Under the pieces are notes generated by a model that saw only the letters and a list, made by a program, of their open reading frames with translations, ran no database searches and was not told where the DNA came from. A stretch of DNA of 64,000 nucleotides, taken from assembly GCF_000234665.1 (NCBI RefSeq), contig NC_018331.1, positions 434,001-498,000 on the forward strand, written 5' to 3'. The translations under genes and the position numbers were made by a program. Source of the stretch: Leishmania mexicana MHOM/GT/2001/U1103. Lineage: Eukaryota > Euglenozoa > Kinetoplastea > Trypanosomatida > Trypanosomatidae. This document shows, piece after piece, positions 39,917 to 50,490 of this stretch. The stretch's first letter is position 1. Each line of letters opens with the position of its first letter.

Positions 39917-40657
39917 TTATCCGTCTTCTTCCTCTTCAACTTCTTCGTCACTGTCGTCGCCGAAGCCATAGAAGAACTGCTGCTGGTGCTTGATGCTGCG
40001 CCAGTTTGGATTGCACATATCATCTGCCTCACCCTCGCTTCCCTCGCCGTCCTGCGCCGACGCGCCGCTGGCGGTCGTGCGCACGTCTGAACGGACCTGC
40101 GGTCCGGTAAGCACCGATGTCGTCGTCTGCGCCGTGGGGGCGTAATGCGGCATGCGCTGCAGGACACCGCGCTGGTCCTCAGCGCGGTGCTGCGCCGCCG
40201 TCACGCGCTCGCGCCACCCCTTGTTCCTCGGATCCTTGAGGAAGCTCTCCACCTGCTCAGGAGACGGTTTAAAGCTGACGGTACCGTCTGCGATCACTAT
40301 CACGTCCTTAATGCTGAGCCAGATGACCTTGTGAAACTTCCTGGGCAGATGCACGACTTGCTCGACCTCTAAGAAAGGCGCCGCAGATGGTGGAGACGCG
40401 GATACACCCGCCTCCGACTCCTTCGCGCCATGCGAGGCATCACTCGAGCTGCTGCCATCCGGAGCTGAGGCCACGGTACATGAGTTTGTGGGTGCGCTGT
40501 TCGGGGGTGCTAGGAGAAGGACGCGGAGGTGCTGCCCGTGCGGCGACTCCATGCAGATCGCCAACCTCTCGCCCTCTTTGGGGCCTACCCACCCAGATGC
40601 GTCGAGGTACTGCTGGGTGAGGTGCTTTGCACGATGCTTGCGACCAGCCCCACTCAT
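39917..40657 (-). CDS. EIF1AD: EIF1AD-like OB-fold (S1/IF1-type) protein
   Basis: 246 residues from the ATG at 40655-40657 (MSGAGRKHRAKH); upstream in-frame sequence has no family content. EIF1AD is an eIF1A-related nuclear OB-fold protein reported in late 40S maturation. Seen: basic start RKHRAKH; strand GERLAICMESPHGQHLRVLL; a Ser/Ala-rich insertion (about 50-90); then FLEVEQVVHLPRKFHKVIWL and SIKDVIVIADGTVSF, matching the family's F.V..P.K.RK.IWI..GDF.IV. A charged middle and a C-terminus SDEEVEEEEDG correspond to the acidic tail of EIF1AD. Smaller than eIF5B partners and lacking the eIF1A C-terminal helix, so EIF1AD is preferred over eIF1A itself. Confidence 0.8.
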   Translation of the reverse strand: MSGAGRKHRAKHLTQQYLDASGWVGPKEGERLAICMESPHGQHLRVLLLAPPNSAPTNSCTVASAPDGSSSSDASHGAKESEAGVSASPPSAAPFLEVEQVVHLPRKFHKVIWLSIKDVIVIADGTVSFKPSPEQVESFLKDPRNKGWRERVTAAQHRAEDQRGVLQRMPHYAPTAQTTTSVLTGPQVRSDVRTTASGASAQDGEGSEGEADDMCNPNWRSIKHQQQFFYGFGDDSDEEVEEEEDG

Positions 40658-43600
40658 GCCTCCTCCTCCCGTTCCAGTATTTGAGAGAGGCAAGGTACGA
40701 AAACAATGCGTGCGCGCGCCGCTGTGGGTTGCGCGTGACGGTGTGCGCAGTTGGGTGCACGTGTGGGGAGCAGGCACACAAGGCCTACTAAGGACAGGTA
40801 CGTGGTGATTTGTGGAGAGTGGCACATAAAAGGGCTGAAGGTGGGAGATGCAAGCACACCCACGGCTTGGAAGACATCCGGTGCAAGCGGAGGTATGGCT
40901 TCATCGACGACTCACCGCAAGGCGCCAGTGGAGTGCGGACTGTGGGAAACAAAAAAGAGCAAAAGCGCCTGTGCTCTTCACGAGCCAACTGCAAGCTCGT
41001 AGCTGCCCCCGTCAAACGCCTGTGCAAAGAAGAACGAGTCTGCGCTGGTCCCCCTCCCCCTCCTCTTGTTTTCTTTTCCTCACGCCTCAGCTTCCCCGCC
41101 ACCATCAGTTGTACTTGAGCAGTAGTGGGAGTGCCCTGAAGAGGTTGTCGCCGCAGCGTGGCCCATCTCACCGATGACGGTATACATGGACACAATAAAA
41201 CACAGGCGCACACGCACACACACCAAAAAAAAATGGGCCATGCAGGCGCATGCGTGCAGAAGAGCCGGTAAGGTTCGTTGTAATATACAGAAGAAAAAAT
41301 ATAAGAGGGAGAGAATGAAGGCGAGGCGGGGGCGCGGCTTCACAGATGAGTCCAAACCTCTTCACGGGGATCAAGGAAAAAAAACGCCGCGGCTCTTCTC
41401 TGGTGCCAATCCACCCGCATTCGCTCCCTTTGCGCGAGTGTGCGTGTTTGAGGTGCTCTTCCTGCGATCATGCCAGAATACCTCAGCTCGTGTCGAGAGC
41501 TCCCCACCCCTCCCTCCCTACTCTCAGAGGAGGTTTCACTGCTCCTTGTGTGGCATTCACGCGCTTCTGTATTCAACTCCTCATCTTCTGAGCTCCTTCC
41601 CGGACACAGCAAAGCGGAGAAAAAAAAAACAGAACAAACACTTGTATCATGACAATATCGAGAGAGATGAGTATGGGCACGCCTGGAGCGTGCACAACAA
41701 GACTATGACCGGTGGGAGAGACACATTTCGCTTCCCTGGCTAACGCGGGATGCTGCAAACACACCTACCGGCGAGAGAGGGCAGAGGGAGGGCCCGGGCA
41801 AAAAAAAGAAAAAGGAAAGTAAGGGACGGCGAGGAGAGCAGAAAAACACGTGAATGAAAGAAAAAGAAAAACGAAGAAAACGACAGAGACAGACGCGAGA
41901 CCAACACCGTCCTCACCCTTCTCCCTGTTCGTCGTGTTTTTCTTGTTGATTTGTTGGCTACCTGTGGTTAGCCACTTAGCATGATATCCCTCACATACAC
42001 ACACACACGCGACAGACACAGATCCACCCAGGCGCACACGCACACAGACAGAAGCACGCATCGGACAGGGAAAAAAACGATGGAGAAGATACCGGCGATA
42101 AAAGAACTCGCTTGTTGCATTCCTTTGCTCTGTTTTGCTTTCACCGTGTGCCCATTGCTCTGCCCTGAAGCCCGAGCTGCACGCCCCTCAGTCTCTCGGT
42201 CCCCGTTGCACAGGCGCACATGGCCTGGCGCGAAGCAGCCCTGGACACACGCGGTACAGCATTGCGCCGACCCAGTCATCTCGGTGCGGTCTCCGTCCAA
42301 AGCTCGACACAGACACACCCATTGCGCCGGTCCCCACGTGCCGCACCCTCCTCGAGAGTGGCGCAGGGCCCCTGCACCAGTGGGCAGAGTGAGGGGCCGG
42401 GGAGGGGGTGGGTGAGATGTGTTCGAGTCACGCTGGCACTCTGTCCCCATCATGTGGACGGCACAATGGTGTCCGCCGTCGCAGGCCGCTCCGACGCCAC
42501 GCCGTCCACCTCACCAGTGACATCAGCAGCGATACATCGCTCTGACCTCCCCTACGTCGTTGGTGCTGGGCCCTGCGACACCACCCGAGGCGGCTGGGGC
42601 ACTTGGCAGGGGTTGGGGGTGGGGGAGGGCTGGCTCACTTTCCACCACACACAAACACACACACACACAGAGTGCGGGGTGTGTGCCGGGGCCTGCGACA
42701 CCACGCACTGAGGGGTGTTTCTGCCTCCTTCGCCCAGTCAAATGAACACGCAAAAAAAGGAAAGACAAAGCGGAAAGCGGAGGAGAGAAGAGAATCAGAG
42801 GGGCGGGTGGAAGCGAACAGAAACGAGCGCAAGGGAAACCCTCGTCAACTACGCGCTCGCTGCGTCACGGCCGCTCAAAGACGGCGGAACAGCGGCGGCG
42901 GCGGAAGGGGGAAGGGGAAGGAGAGAAGGTACAGGGCACACACAGAGGCAGCAACAGAAGGACAGCATAGCGGATCGCTGACGTGGCCTGCCGCTGGCAT
43001 CGCATTCTGCCTTCACCACCACTCTCCACACACCCCATTTCCCACACACCGCCCGCCTGCGCCCTAATCCCCTCCCCTCCTCTCTTGTCTCCTAGATCAA
43101 CCAAGAACTCACAAACATCCCCTATGGGCTCAACAACATGCACCTACGCACATCCTTCCTTGCGCGAGTGTGTTATGGGGCAGGGAGGGCAGATACACGG
43201 CATCGTCAGAGGGAGGACAAGAAAGCGCGAGAGACAGGGCAAAGCAAAGAAAGGACCGGAGAAGAAAAAAAAAGAACGTGAGCACGGGTCAGCAGAAGAG
43301 GGAATTAAAAAAAAATGGCACGAGAGAGAGAGGGGGAGAGAGACACACAGGCACCGGCACACACGCACACAGATGTCAGATAGAGAAATGGATGCATATT
43401 CAGAAAAAAAAACGAAAACGTCAGTATTTCGTCGAAGAGTGTTTCGGGGCCGAACAGTCGAGTGCGCGAAGCAACACACGTGTAAGTGAACAAGACACAA
43501 TAAAGAAAAAGGGAGAGGATGCAGGTGCGCTGATCGACGAGGTTATGATGTCACGCAGATCCACCGCTTGGCGAAAGACAGCGAGCTTTGTCGGCAATGA

Positions 43601-43826
43601 AAGACACCTACTTGCACGCAGAGAGAAAGACGGAGAGGTGAGGGTGCTGTATGCCCTCATTCCCAGCTGGGTATGCGAAGATTGTTCGACCAACCGCCCG
43701 ACGGAGTAGATACCATGGCATTCACTGTCGCCTCACACTTTCCGTCTCTCTTCTTCTCTGCCTGCTGCGCGTTGTGTCGCATCACTGACGGAGGCAGAAA
43801 GCACAGCATTTTGTCTTTTCCGGTGC
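40658..43826. other. Long non-coding spacer with one SIDER copy
   Basis: Leader of the EIF1AD-like gene and 3'UTR of the PTC7-like gene, with the family A SIDER copy at 42148-42717. No supported gene. Confidence 0.7.
42148..42717 (-). mobile_element. SIDER-type short retroposon (family A, copy 2)
   Basis: 570-nt direct repeat of 1222-1790, same orientation. On the minus strand it runs into an A-rich tail (ACGGTGAAAGCAAAACAGAG). It lies in sense about 1.1 kb past the PTC7-like stop codon. A 3-nt deletion relative to copy 1 and a few substitutions are visible; 42308-42458 matches copy 1 exactly. Confidence 0.8.
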
Positions 43827-45095
43827 TCATGGCCAGTCGCGGTACGGTAGTGGGAATGCCGTCTCACTGCCGGAGAACTGCTCGGTGGGCTGGTCGTCGT
43901 CGCACTCGCCGATCACGGATATTAGCAGCGTCATGTCGTCTGGCTTGCCGCCCTCGAAGAGGGCGCCATTTTCAATACACTTAGAGGCGTACGGGGAGTC
44001 GCAGCGCACGTCGCGCGAGACGGCTATAGCGTCGACCATGACAGCGTTCGCACTCATGTCGAGCGCCGCCATGATGTCGTCCAGAAGCGTGCGTAGGTTA
44101 GGATTCTTCGCGTAGCTCACCGAGTTTGCCGGTGCCTTCGCGGTCTCCGCACCACCCAGCGCTTGCAGATAGCCGTGCTGACTGAAGACACGTTCCAGAT
44201 GCGGCCATATAAGCTCCGCTATTCGGTGCGGGTACAAATTGTCGAAAATACCATCGGTGCCCATTACGACGACATCCCCCTTCTCTACTGGTATGAGAAG
44301 ACGAACACCATCCTTCGGTGTGTCGTTGCTACCGGTGCCCAGTTGGTAGGGGTAGTCCAGCTGGTGTGCCTGCTCCTCAGTAACGTAACACACTCGTCCG
44401 TTACGGATCAGCATCATTGTGCAGTCGCCAACGTAGACGACGTCCAGCAGGTAGTTCTCCGCCCCGTCCGAGCGTTGAAATCGCGCGAAGGCTTGGTGCA
44501 GGTCTGTCGTCGTCTCCACCCGCGTGACCGCGGCATCCGAGTCAGAGGCGGACTCCTTGGCTGTTTCCGCGCTGCTCATTGTATCATCCACAGCTGCGAC
44601 CGCTGCGGTGGCGGCGGCAGCGGCTGAAGCAGCAGAGGTGGCTGCAAGTGGTCCACCAGTGGTGGAGACACCCACGGTCGGCAGTGATGGTCCACCCAGC
44701 AATACCACTTCATAGTGGTCCTTCAACTGAATCTCCTCTTGCGGCTCTTGTAGAGTCGCAACCAGGGCTGTACACGTGCCTAACACATCGCTATGCTTGC
44801 AACTTTCGTAGCCGCGCTCAAGCAGCCGAAAGGAGCTCGCCGGGGCATCGCCAAGGAGCTCATCCTCGACGTACTCGTACATGCACCGCGCCAATGCAGC
44901 GCTGTAAAGGCCAGCGTTCAAGTCTGCGTTCTGCTTCCACCAACTCACGCCATCCAGCACCGCCTGAACATTGGATAAGGATAGGAACGCGTCCTCGCCA
45001 CCGCGCTCCGCCTTTTCCGACTGCGGGACGGCGCGCACGTTCCTGCAGAAGAAAGAGAACTTCTTCCCGTAGCGCGATCCGATTCTGCGCAGCAT
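43827..45095 (-). CDS. PTC7-like PP2C (PPM) phosphatase
   Basis: 422 residues from the ATG at 45093-45095. PTC7/PPTC7 are Mn/Mg-dependent Ser/Thr phosphatases, mitochondrial in yeast and animals; the start MLRRIGSRYGKKFSFFCRNVRAV-type basic segment fits import. Seen, with metal-binding Asp: GEDAFLSLSN (D35), AVLDGVSWW (D48), DVVYVGDCTMMLIRNG (D224), VVVMGTDGIFDNL (D281) and GGKPDDMTLLIS (D386, D387), the order and spacing of the PTC7 branch. Odd: an Ala/Ser-rich insertion at about 140-210 between core strands. All metal-binding positions appear kept, so activity is expected. The 3' flank carries a SIDER element shared with the NSF-like gene. Confidence 0.88.
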   Translation of the reverse strand: MLRRIGSRYGKKFSFFCRNVRAVPQSEKAERGGEDAFLSLSNVQAVLDGVSWWKQNADLNAGLYSAALARCMYEYVEDELLGDAPASSFRLLERGYESCKHSDVLGTCTALVATLQEPQEEIQLKDHYEVVLLGGPSLPTVGVSTTGGPLAATSAASAAAAATAAVAAVDDTMSSAETAKESASDSDAAVTRVETTTDLHQAFARFQRSDGAENYLLDVVYVGDCTMMLIRNGRVCYVTEEQAHQLDYPYQLGTGSNDTPKDGVRLLIPVEKGDVVVMGTDGIFDNLYPHRIAELIWPHLERVFSQHGYLQALGGAETAKAPANSVSYAKNPNLRTLLDDIMAALDMSANAVMVDAIAVSRDVRCDSPYASKCIENGALFEGGKPDDMTLLISVIGECDDDQPTEQFSGSETAFPLPYRDWP

Positions 45096-48000
45096 ATGGC
45101 GGTGGCCCTAAGGCCCAACGAAGAGAAGACTGTCGAACGGCACGATGGTAAGTCACCAATCGGTGGTGGGGGCGAGGGGCCACCGGTGCGCCACAGAGGG
45201 CCTCTGACCCTCACACACGTACACAATACCAACGCGGCAAGCCAAATGCGGGGCTCGCTCCAAGGAACAGCTGAGAAGCCTCAGCACATATCGGCGAAAA
45301 AAAAAGGGTGGGACAGCAGGTGAGTGATGGCCACAACTAGTCACCAAACATCCGGCGGTGTGTACACCCTCCGAAAGAGGGAAGTGAGAGAGAGAGGAGC
45401 AAGAGAACAACACTCGAGTATTGCCACTGCACAACAAGCAGTGACAACATATACCACCGCACAACACGTGGGTGCACATCGGCGCAAGGCGTACACATTT
45501 TCCCCCTTTTTTTCAGCGTGTCATCCAACAAGAAGCAAGAGAGCAAATATGCGCATACAGCCACCCCTCATCGACCTCGGCTCGACTGCGGCGAAACCCC
45601 GGTCGTCGAGGACGAGCCGTCCGCCGTCGAACAGGGTCATGCGTATAGCCGGCTCCTGCTGTCCGTCCTCGTCCCTTCCTCTGGTACGTACTTCACAATC
45701 GGCTGCGGACGGACTTGGGTGTGGGCAGCATGCCTAGATCCAAAGCGGGCCGCGTTCCAGGGTGCTGCTCGAGTGCGGAAACGGTGGCGTCTCTCTTGAG
45801 GGTAGTAGGGGGTGGTCAAGATGCACCCCAGATGAACTCAAGGAGGAAATGGACCAGCCGCAGATCAGGGCCGCTCAGACCCTCTGCACTCTGCCTGCAT
45901 GACATGTTTCTCCTTCTCGACCGCTCCGTGCCGCGGCACGCCGTCATATGGTGTGGTGGCACTTTACATGGGAGTCTGGCGGACTCGGTGGTGCACACCT
46001 CGAGGGCGCTCACGTCATGCCGCCCGCATCTGCGCTGCATCAGCCCACCTGGTCGCACGCAGGAGGTGCTGCATGTTTCCTGATACAGATACACCTTGGG
46101 GCTGATTGGTGTGCATCTCTACGCACCTTCTGCGCCAATGCCTCTTTCGCCTCCGGCCTTTGAATGCTTTGCCTGGAATCCGACACACCATGCCAGTTAT
46201 GCTTGAGAGCGCGTGCGCGCAGTAATCACACCAGTGGATCCTGTGCTCTGTTTTGTGACGGCGTTGTTGTCAGCGGAGAGGGGTCTGGTGTGCCTTCTTG
46301 CGTTTCCGTCAATTTCATGGGGGCGTGTCTGGATGGCTTGCAGCATCTGCCGCGATAGGTGGGGACTTCAATGTGAACCTGTGGCAGCACCGGCATTACG
46401 CCCTTTGATGAAACCCCGCACACCCGCCACAGGAGTGGGTCAATCGGAAGGGGCGCGTGCATAAGCATGGCCTGCGCACGTAAGACACATAGCCTGCCGC
46501 CCTGAAGCGGCACACGGGGCAGTCATAGACGCCCGACGTTGTAAGTTCGCGCAGCGCGAGTGAGATGCGTGCGTAATCGCATGATTGCCGGCACAACCAT
46601 AGCATGAAACGAGGTGCACTTTCCGCTTCGAGCGGCCCGCGAACCTCGCTTCGCATATCGGGCACAGCATCAGGTCGGACGCCCTCATAGCAGGCATAGG
46701 CGGGGGCGGGGGCACCACAGTGCCAGTGCAGCAGTAGGCAGCACGCCACGTGCACCCATGTCTTTCGCTGCCAGTCACCCGCTGTTGCACCAATCCACAG
46801 TACGGACAGGTGCCTGTGCAGAACTAGGCGCGGATGGTCTCCTGTAGTCTCGCAAGGTCAGCAGCCGTGTTCTTCTGGTGTCGAACGGCTTCCGCTACTT
46901 AGCTCTTATCTCCGCGTGTCGTATCGCGTATCGCGGTTGGGAGAAAAGTTAGCCTGGCGTTGGATACCGGTGACCGGGCCTGTAATCCATGCAGCTGGCG
47001 TCGGTTCCCCTGAAATTGCCAATGCGGCAAGCCTCTCCGCCTCGTCCTTGGGCTCGAATTCACAATGCCGAGCTGTAATGAGAGGCGCACTTGACGGGCT
47101 AGCAGTAGCGCCAGCATGCATGCCCAGATACGTCGCTGCATACCACATCCCCCACTATTACAGGGCCCGTGGTGCTGAGCGCCATGAGGAGGGAGAGCGA
47201 GCTGAAAAGTGAGTGGGAAGAAGAAAAGAGGTGTGATGAGGAAAACAAATAACACTGAGTTCAAGGCGCAGCAAGCGTAGTGGCAACAAACACGAAGAGG
47301 GCAGTGGTAAGTTGGTAGAGAATCATGCGTACATGTTAGCCCGTGCAGGTTGTCTTTCTTGTGTGTGTGTGTGTGTGCGTGTGCGTGTCTGTGTTTGCGC
47401 GGGTGCGCATGTGTGCCTTTGGATGGGTCCACGGTAGTGGCGAGAGATCAACGTCGATGGGGCGGAGGGTGTGAGTAGCAGGACTATTAACAGAAACACG
47501 GTCCGACAGAGCATTCACTGAGCAGCAAGTCGATACATTCTTGGCTTTTAAAGGTGACACACACTTCCCTCGCGCCAGCATGGATCGGCGTTGCTGCCCC
47601 TCCCTCCTACACACAGCAATTCTGGTGTGGTGACAAGAGAGCGCACTCCCCCTTTCCCCATGCCTCTCACCTCCATGCTCTCCTCCGGCGTTCCTGCCGA
47701 AGAATGCGCCGCTTCATCTTGTGCGGTGTGGCAAAACAGAAGGAAGCCAAATAAGAAAGCGAGAGAGGAGAGGCAACCTGTACACGCAAGCGCTCCACTG
47801 CCCAATGCGAGGAAGACGATGCTCCAAGGTGGGAGAGGCGGCACTGGAAAGGTGCATGCTCAGCATGCGTGCTGACCCACCTTTCCAGATTCTCGCCCCC
47901 TCGCTACCGTTCAATCAGAGCGCCTGTACGTGTGTGTGCGTGCGACAGCAGCAAGTTCTCCCTTTTCACCCCCCCCCCTCTCGTTCATGTGCTTTCCTTT

Positions 48001-48364
48001 TTCTTTTTTGATCGCGCAATTTTATCTAACCACCACCCCCAGGACCTCATGGTCTAGGTCGCATGCCCGCAGTACATCGACGAGGATGTGTCGGCACACA
48101 GAGCGGTGAACGCCCCACGTTTGCCACGGAAAAGTCCGTCACCGGCACTGCGGACGACATAGACACTGAAGGTAAGGACAAAGCATGACTGGACATACAA
48201 AAGACAGAAACAAGAAAAAACAATAATAATAATATCAAACGGAGAAACAACAAACCAAAAAAAAACTCAAGAGAAAACAAAGAGATGGGATCTATGATGC
48301 GCCTTCGGGCACGTGTGCCTCAGAAGAGCGTACAGTCAGCCACGGACAAGCATGATGACGCGCT
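45096..48364. other. Spacer dominated by a degenerate retroposon
   Basis: Leader of the PTC7-like gene, then a DIRE-like element (about 45507-47160), then about 1.2 kb of 3'UTR of histone H1 with a TG repeat at 47360-47378. No intact gene. Confidence 0.7.
45507..47160 (-). mobile_element. Degenerate non-LTR retroposon (DIRE-like, ingi/L1Tc relative), 3' part
   Basis: Minus-strand element ending in GGATGACACGCTGAAAAAAA at 45507, the terminus shared with the family B SIDER copies. Its coding remnant shows Cys/His finger motifs in order: CPYCGLVQQRVTGSERH (about 46780-46830), CPICEARFAGRSKRKVHLVSC (about 46610-46670; C-x2-C-x12-H-x3-C), and DCPVCRFRAAGY (about 46500-46530, in another frame), as at the C-terminus of ingi/L1Tc polyproteins. 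A stop precedes the first finger, and an 80-codon fragment at 46906-47148 may be earlier coding sequence. Reverse transcriptase motifs are absent, so this is a 5'-truncated dead copy. The 5' limit is uncertain. Confidence 0.65.
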
Positions 48365-48664
48365 TTACTTCTTCGACTTCTTCGCGGTCTTCTTGGCAGT
48401 CTTCTTCGCCGGCTTCTTCGCGGCCTTCTTCGCCGGCTTCTTCGCGGCCTTCTTCGCGGCCTTCTTCGGCGCGGCCTTCTTCGCCGGCCTCTTCGCAGCC
48501 TTCTTCGCCCCGGCCTTCTTCGCCGGCCTCTTCGCAGCCTTCTTCGCCCCGGCCTTCTTCGCAGCCGCCTTCTTCGCAGCGGCCTTCTTGGGCGACGAGT
48601 GAGGAGACTTCTGCGGCGACGTCAAGGCGGCGGAAAGGGCAGCAGCGGCAGAATTAGAGGACAT
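48365..48664 (-). CDS. H1: Histone H1 (kinetoplastid tail-only type)
   Basis: 99 residues from the ATG at 48662-48664 (MSSNSAAAALSAAL). Linker histone that compacts chromatin. Seen: a 24-residue Ser/Ala start, SPQKSPHSSPKK with S/T-P-x-K sites suited to phosphorylation, then almost only Lys, Ala and Pro in repeated blocks such as KKAGAKKAAKRPAKK (twice) and KKAAKKPAKK, ending KKTAKKTAKKSKK. There is no winged-helix globular domain, as known for kinetoplastid H1, which corresponds to the C-terminal tail of other H1s. The frame is open far upstream, but H1 sequence starts at this ATG. Confidence 0.95.
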   Translation of the reverse strand: MSSNSAAAALSAALTSPQKSPHSSPKKAAAKKAAAKKAGAKKAAKRPAKKAGAKKAAKRPAKKAAPKKAAKKAAKKPAKKAAKKPAKKTAKKTAKKSKK

Positions 48665-50058
48665 CTTTAAAGCGGTGGCTTGTTGGTGCGAAAGGGGTAT
48701 AAACACGGTGCGGGGAGAGCTGTGAGTGGCGGGGCGACAGAGAAGAGCTGGCGTCGTGGGGTGTGATGAGCGCAGGCGGGGGTAGGTGCAGGGAGCGAGG
48801 TGGTGGCGGGCGCGTCGACACCGAAGCACGAAAGAGGAGGGGGAGAGAAAAGAGCGGGGGCAGTGAAGACACCAGCGCGGGCAGCAATGGAGAAGGACAG
48901 GGAGTCGGGGAGCGAGAGAACGAGCGAGCGAGCGAGCCGCGCCGTTGGCGGACACATCACGGCACCCGCACCCTGCACTCCAGTCGGCAGCGCACACAGG
49001 CATGCACGCGCCGTGACGGCGTCCTGTTGGTGGAAAGTACGCAGGGGAATGGCAAGTGCGCAAGAGCGAGGGCGTGTCCGTCTGTGTGTGTGTGTGGGGG
49101 GGGGGGCATGGCAAGGCTGGCAGTGTGTCAGGTCCGACACGGCAGCACGCACGCTCCTCCGGTGTGTCTGCGCGTGTGTGCGTGTGCATCGTGCACTGCT
49201 GTCGGGGTGGGCACGACACTCACATTGCTCGTTCTCGCAATATCGTATGTTTCTTGAGAGGCACGCAACGGCTAGCGCACGCTTCTCATACGGCGCACCA
49301 AGAGGGCCTGTGCGCAGGGAAGCAACGCGCCGAGAGAGAGAGGCAACAAGAAAACGGGGAAGAGAGAAAGCCAGCAAGAGGCACGAGAAGCCACCAACAC
49401 GCACACACGCATGCGCCACCACCGGCCATAGAACGCCATCAGCCACCAACAGTGCCGCCCGTCGCCTCGGACAGGGGGGAAATCATGAAAGGCACGAGAG
49501 AGGGTGGGGAGGAGATGCAGCGGGCGCGCGCACACGAGCGCACGAGAGGAGAGTAGCGAGGAGCGGAGCGCAAACGAAACACAGACGGAGAAGACGCAAA
49601 AAGGAGACACGGCAGTGGACCACCAAACGTGCGGAGAAGGGCAGAGGGGGGAGGGGCGCAGAGACGAGGCGTGCGCGATGATGCCGGGGAGAGGCGGGGG
49701 GAAGAAGGCAAACAGGCAACTCCGCGGAGGCGAGGGGAGACCAATCGGAGAGGGGTGACCATACCAAAGAGATCGGCAAGGAAGAGCGCAGTGGAAAGCA
49801 CTGACCAGGCAAAGAGTGGGGGCGGCGGAGGAGGAGGAGAGCGTAATGTCCACCCGGTCCAAGAAGAGCGTGCGCGTGTGTGAGCAGGAGAGGACGCAAA
49901 GGAAAAGAGAAGACAGAGAGCGCCGTCAATGGACGCATCGCTGGAGAGGAGGTGAGAGAGCAGTGGCTTCAACAACGCTGAAAGAACAAAATCGAAGAAG
50001 CGAGGTGAGAAAGGCCCCCCCGTTTGAAGTGGAGGGCCGTAGGTATTGTTTCCTCCAC

Positions 50059-50490
50059 CAGCCCGTCATCCTACACCAACCAAGTCAGCGCAGATGCGCA
50101 TACAAACACCCCTCATCTGCCTCCGCTGCACCACGGCTATGCCAAGAAGCCGCCCCAACCAATGCCGTCCGGCGTCGTAAAGCCCCACTGCAACTCCACT
50201 GCATACAACGCAAGCTACGCCCAGACCAATGCTCAACACCACCGCAATGCAGCCAAAGCAGAAAAACAGTAGGCGGGTCTGTATATTCGTCCAATCATCG
50301 GCACAGCCCGCACTGAGCTGGTGCAAACGCGGTCACCGCCATAACGCCTCTTCGGCGCAGCCCCAGCCCACACCGGTCCGCCGACACCGAGAGTTCGCAG
50401 CCGCCACTCGAGGGCAGGCTGCAGGCTGCTTGGCCTCCGCACACAGAGTGAGTTACCAGACGCTGATATCAGGTGGTGAGAGGTGGCCGG
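50059..50490 (-). mobile_element. SIDER-type short retroposon (family B, copy 2)
   Basis: Direct repeat of 29260-29694, same orientation, about 98-99% identical without indels. The minus-strand terminus GGATGACGGGCTG lacks the A-tail of copy 1. It sits between H1 and the RING gene, far (about 2.3 kb) past the RING stop codon. Confidence 0.8.

Noticed and set aside
48365..48600. CRISPR-like short repeats in the H1 region
   Set aside because: The repeated GCCTTCTTCGC units are codons for Ala-Lys-Lys in the H1 tail, with no spacers.
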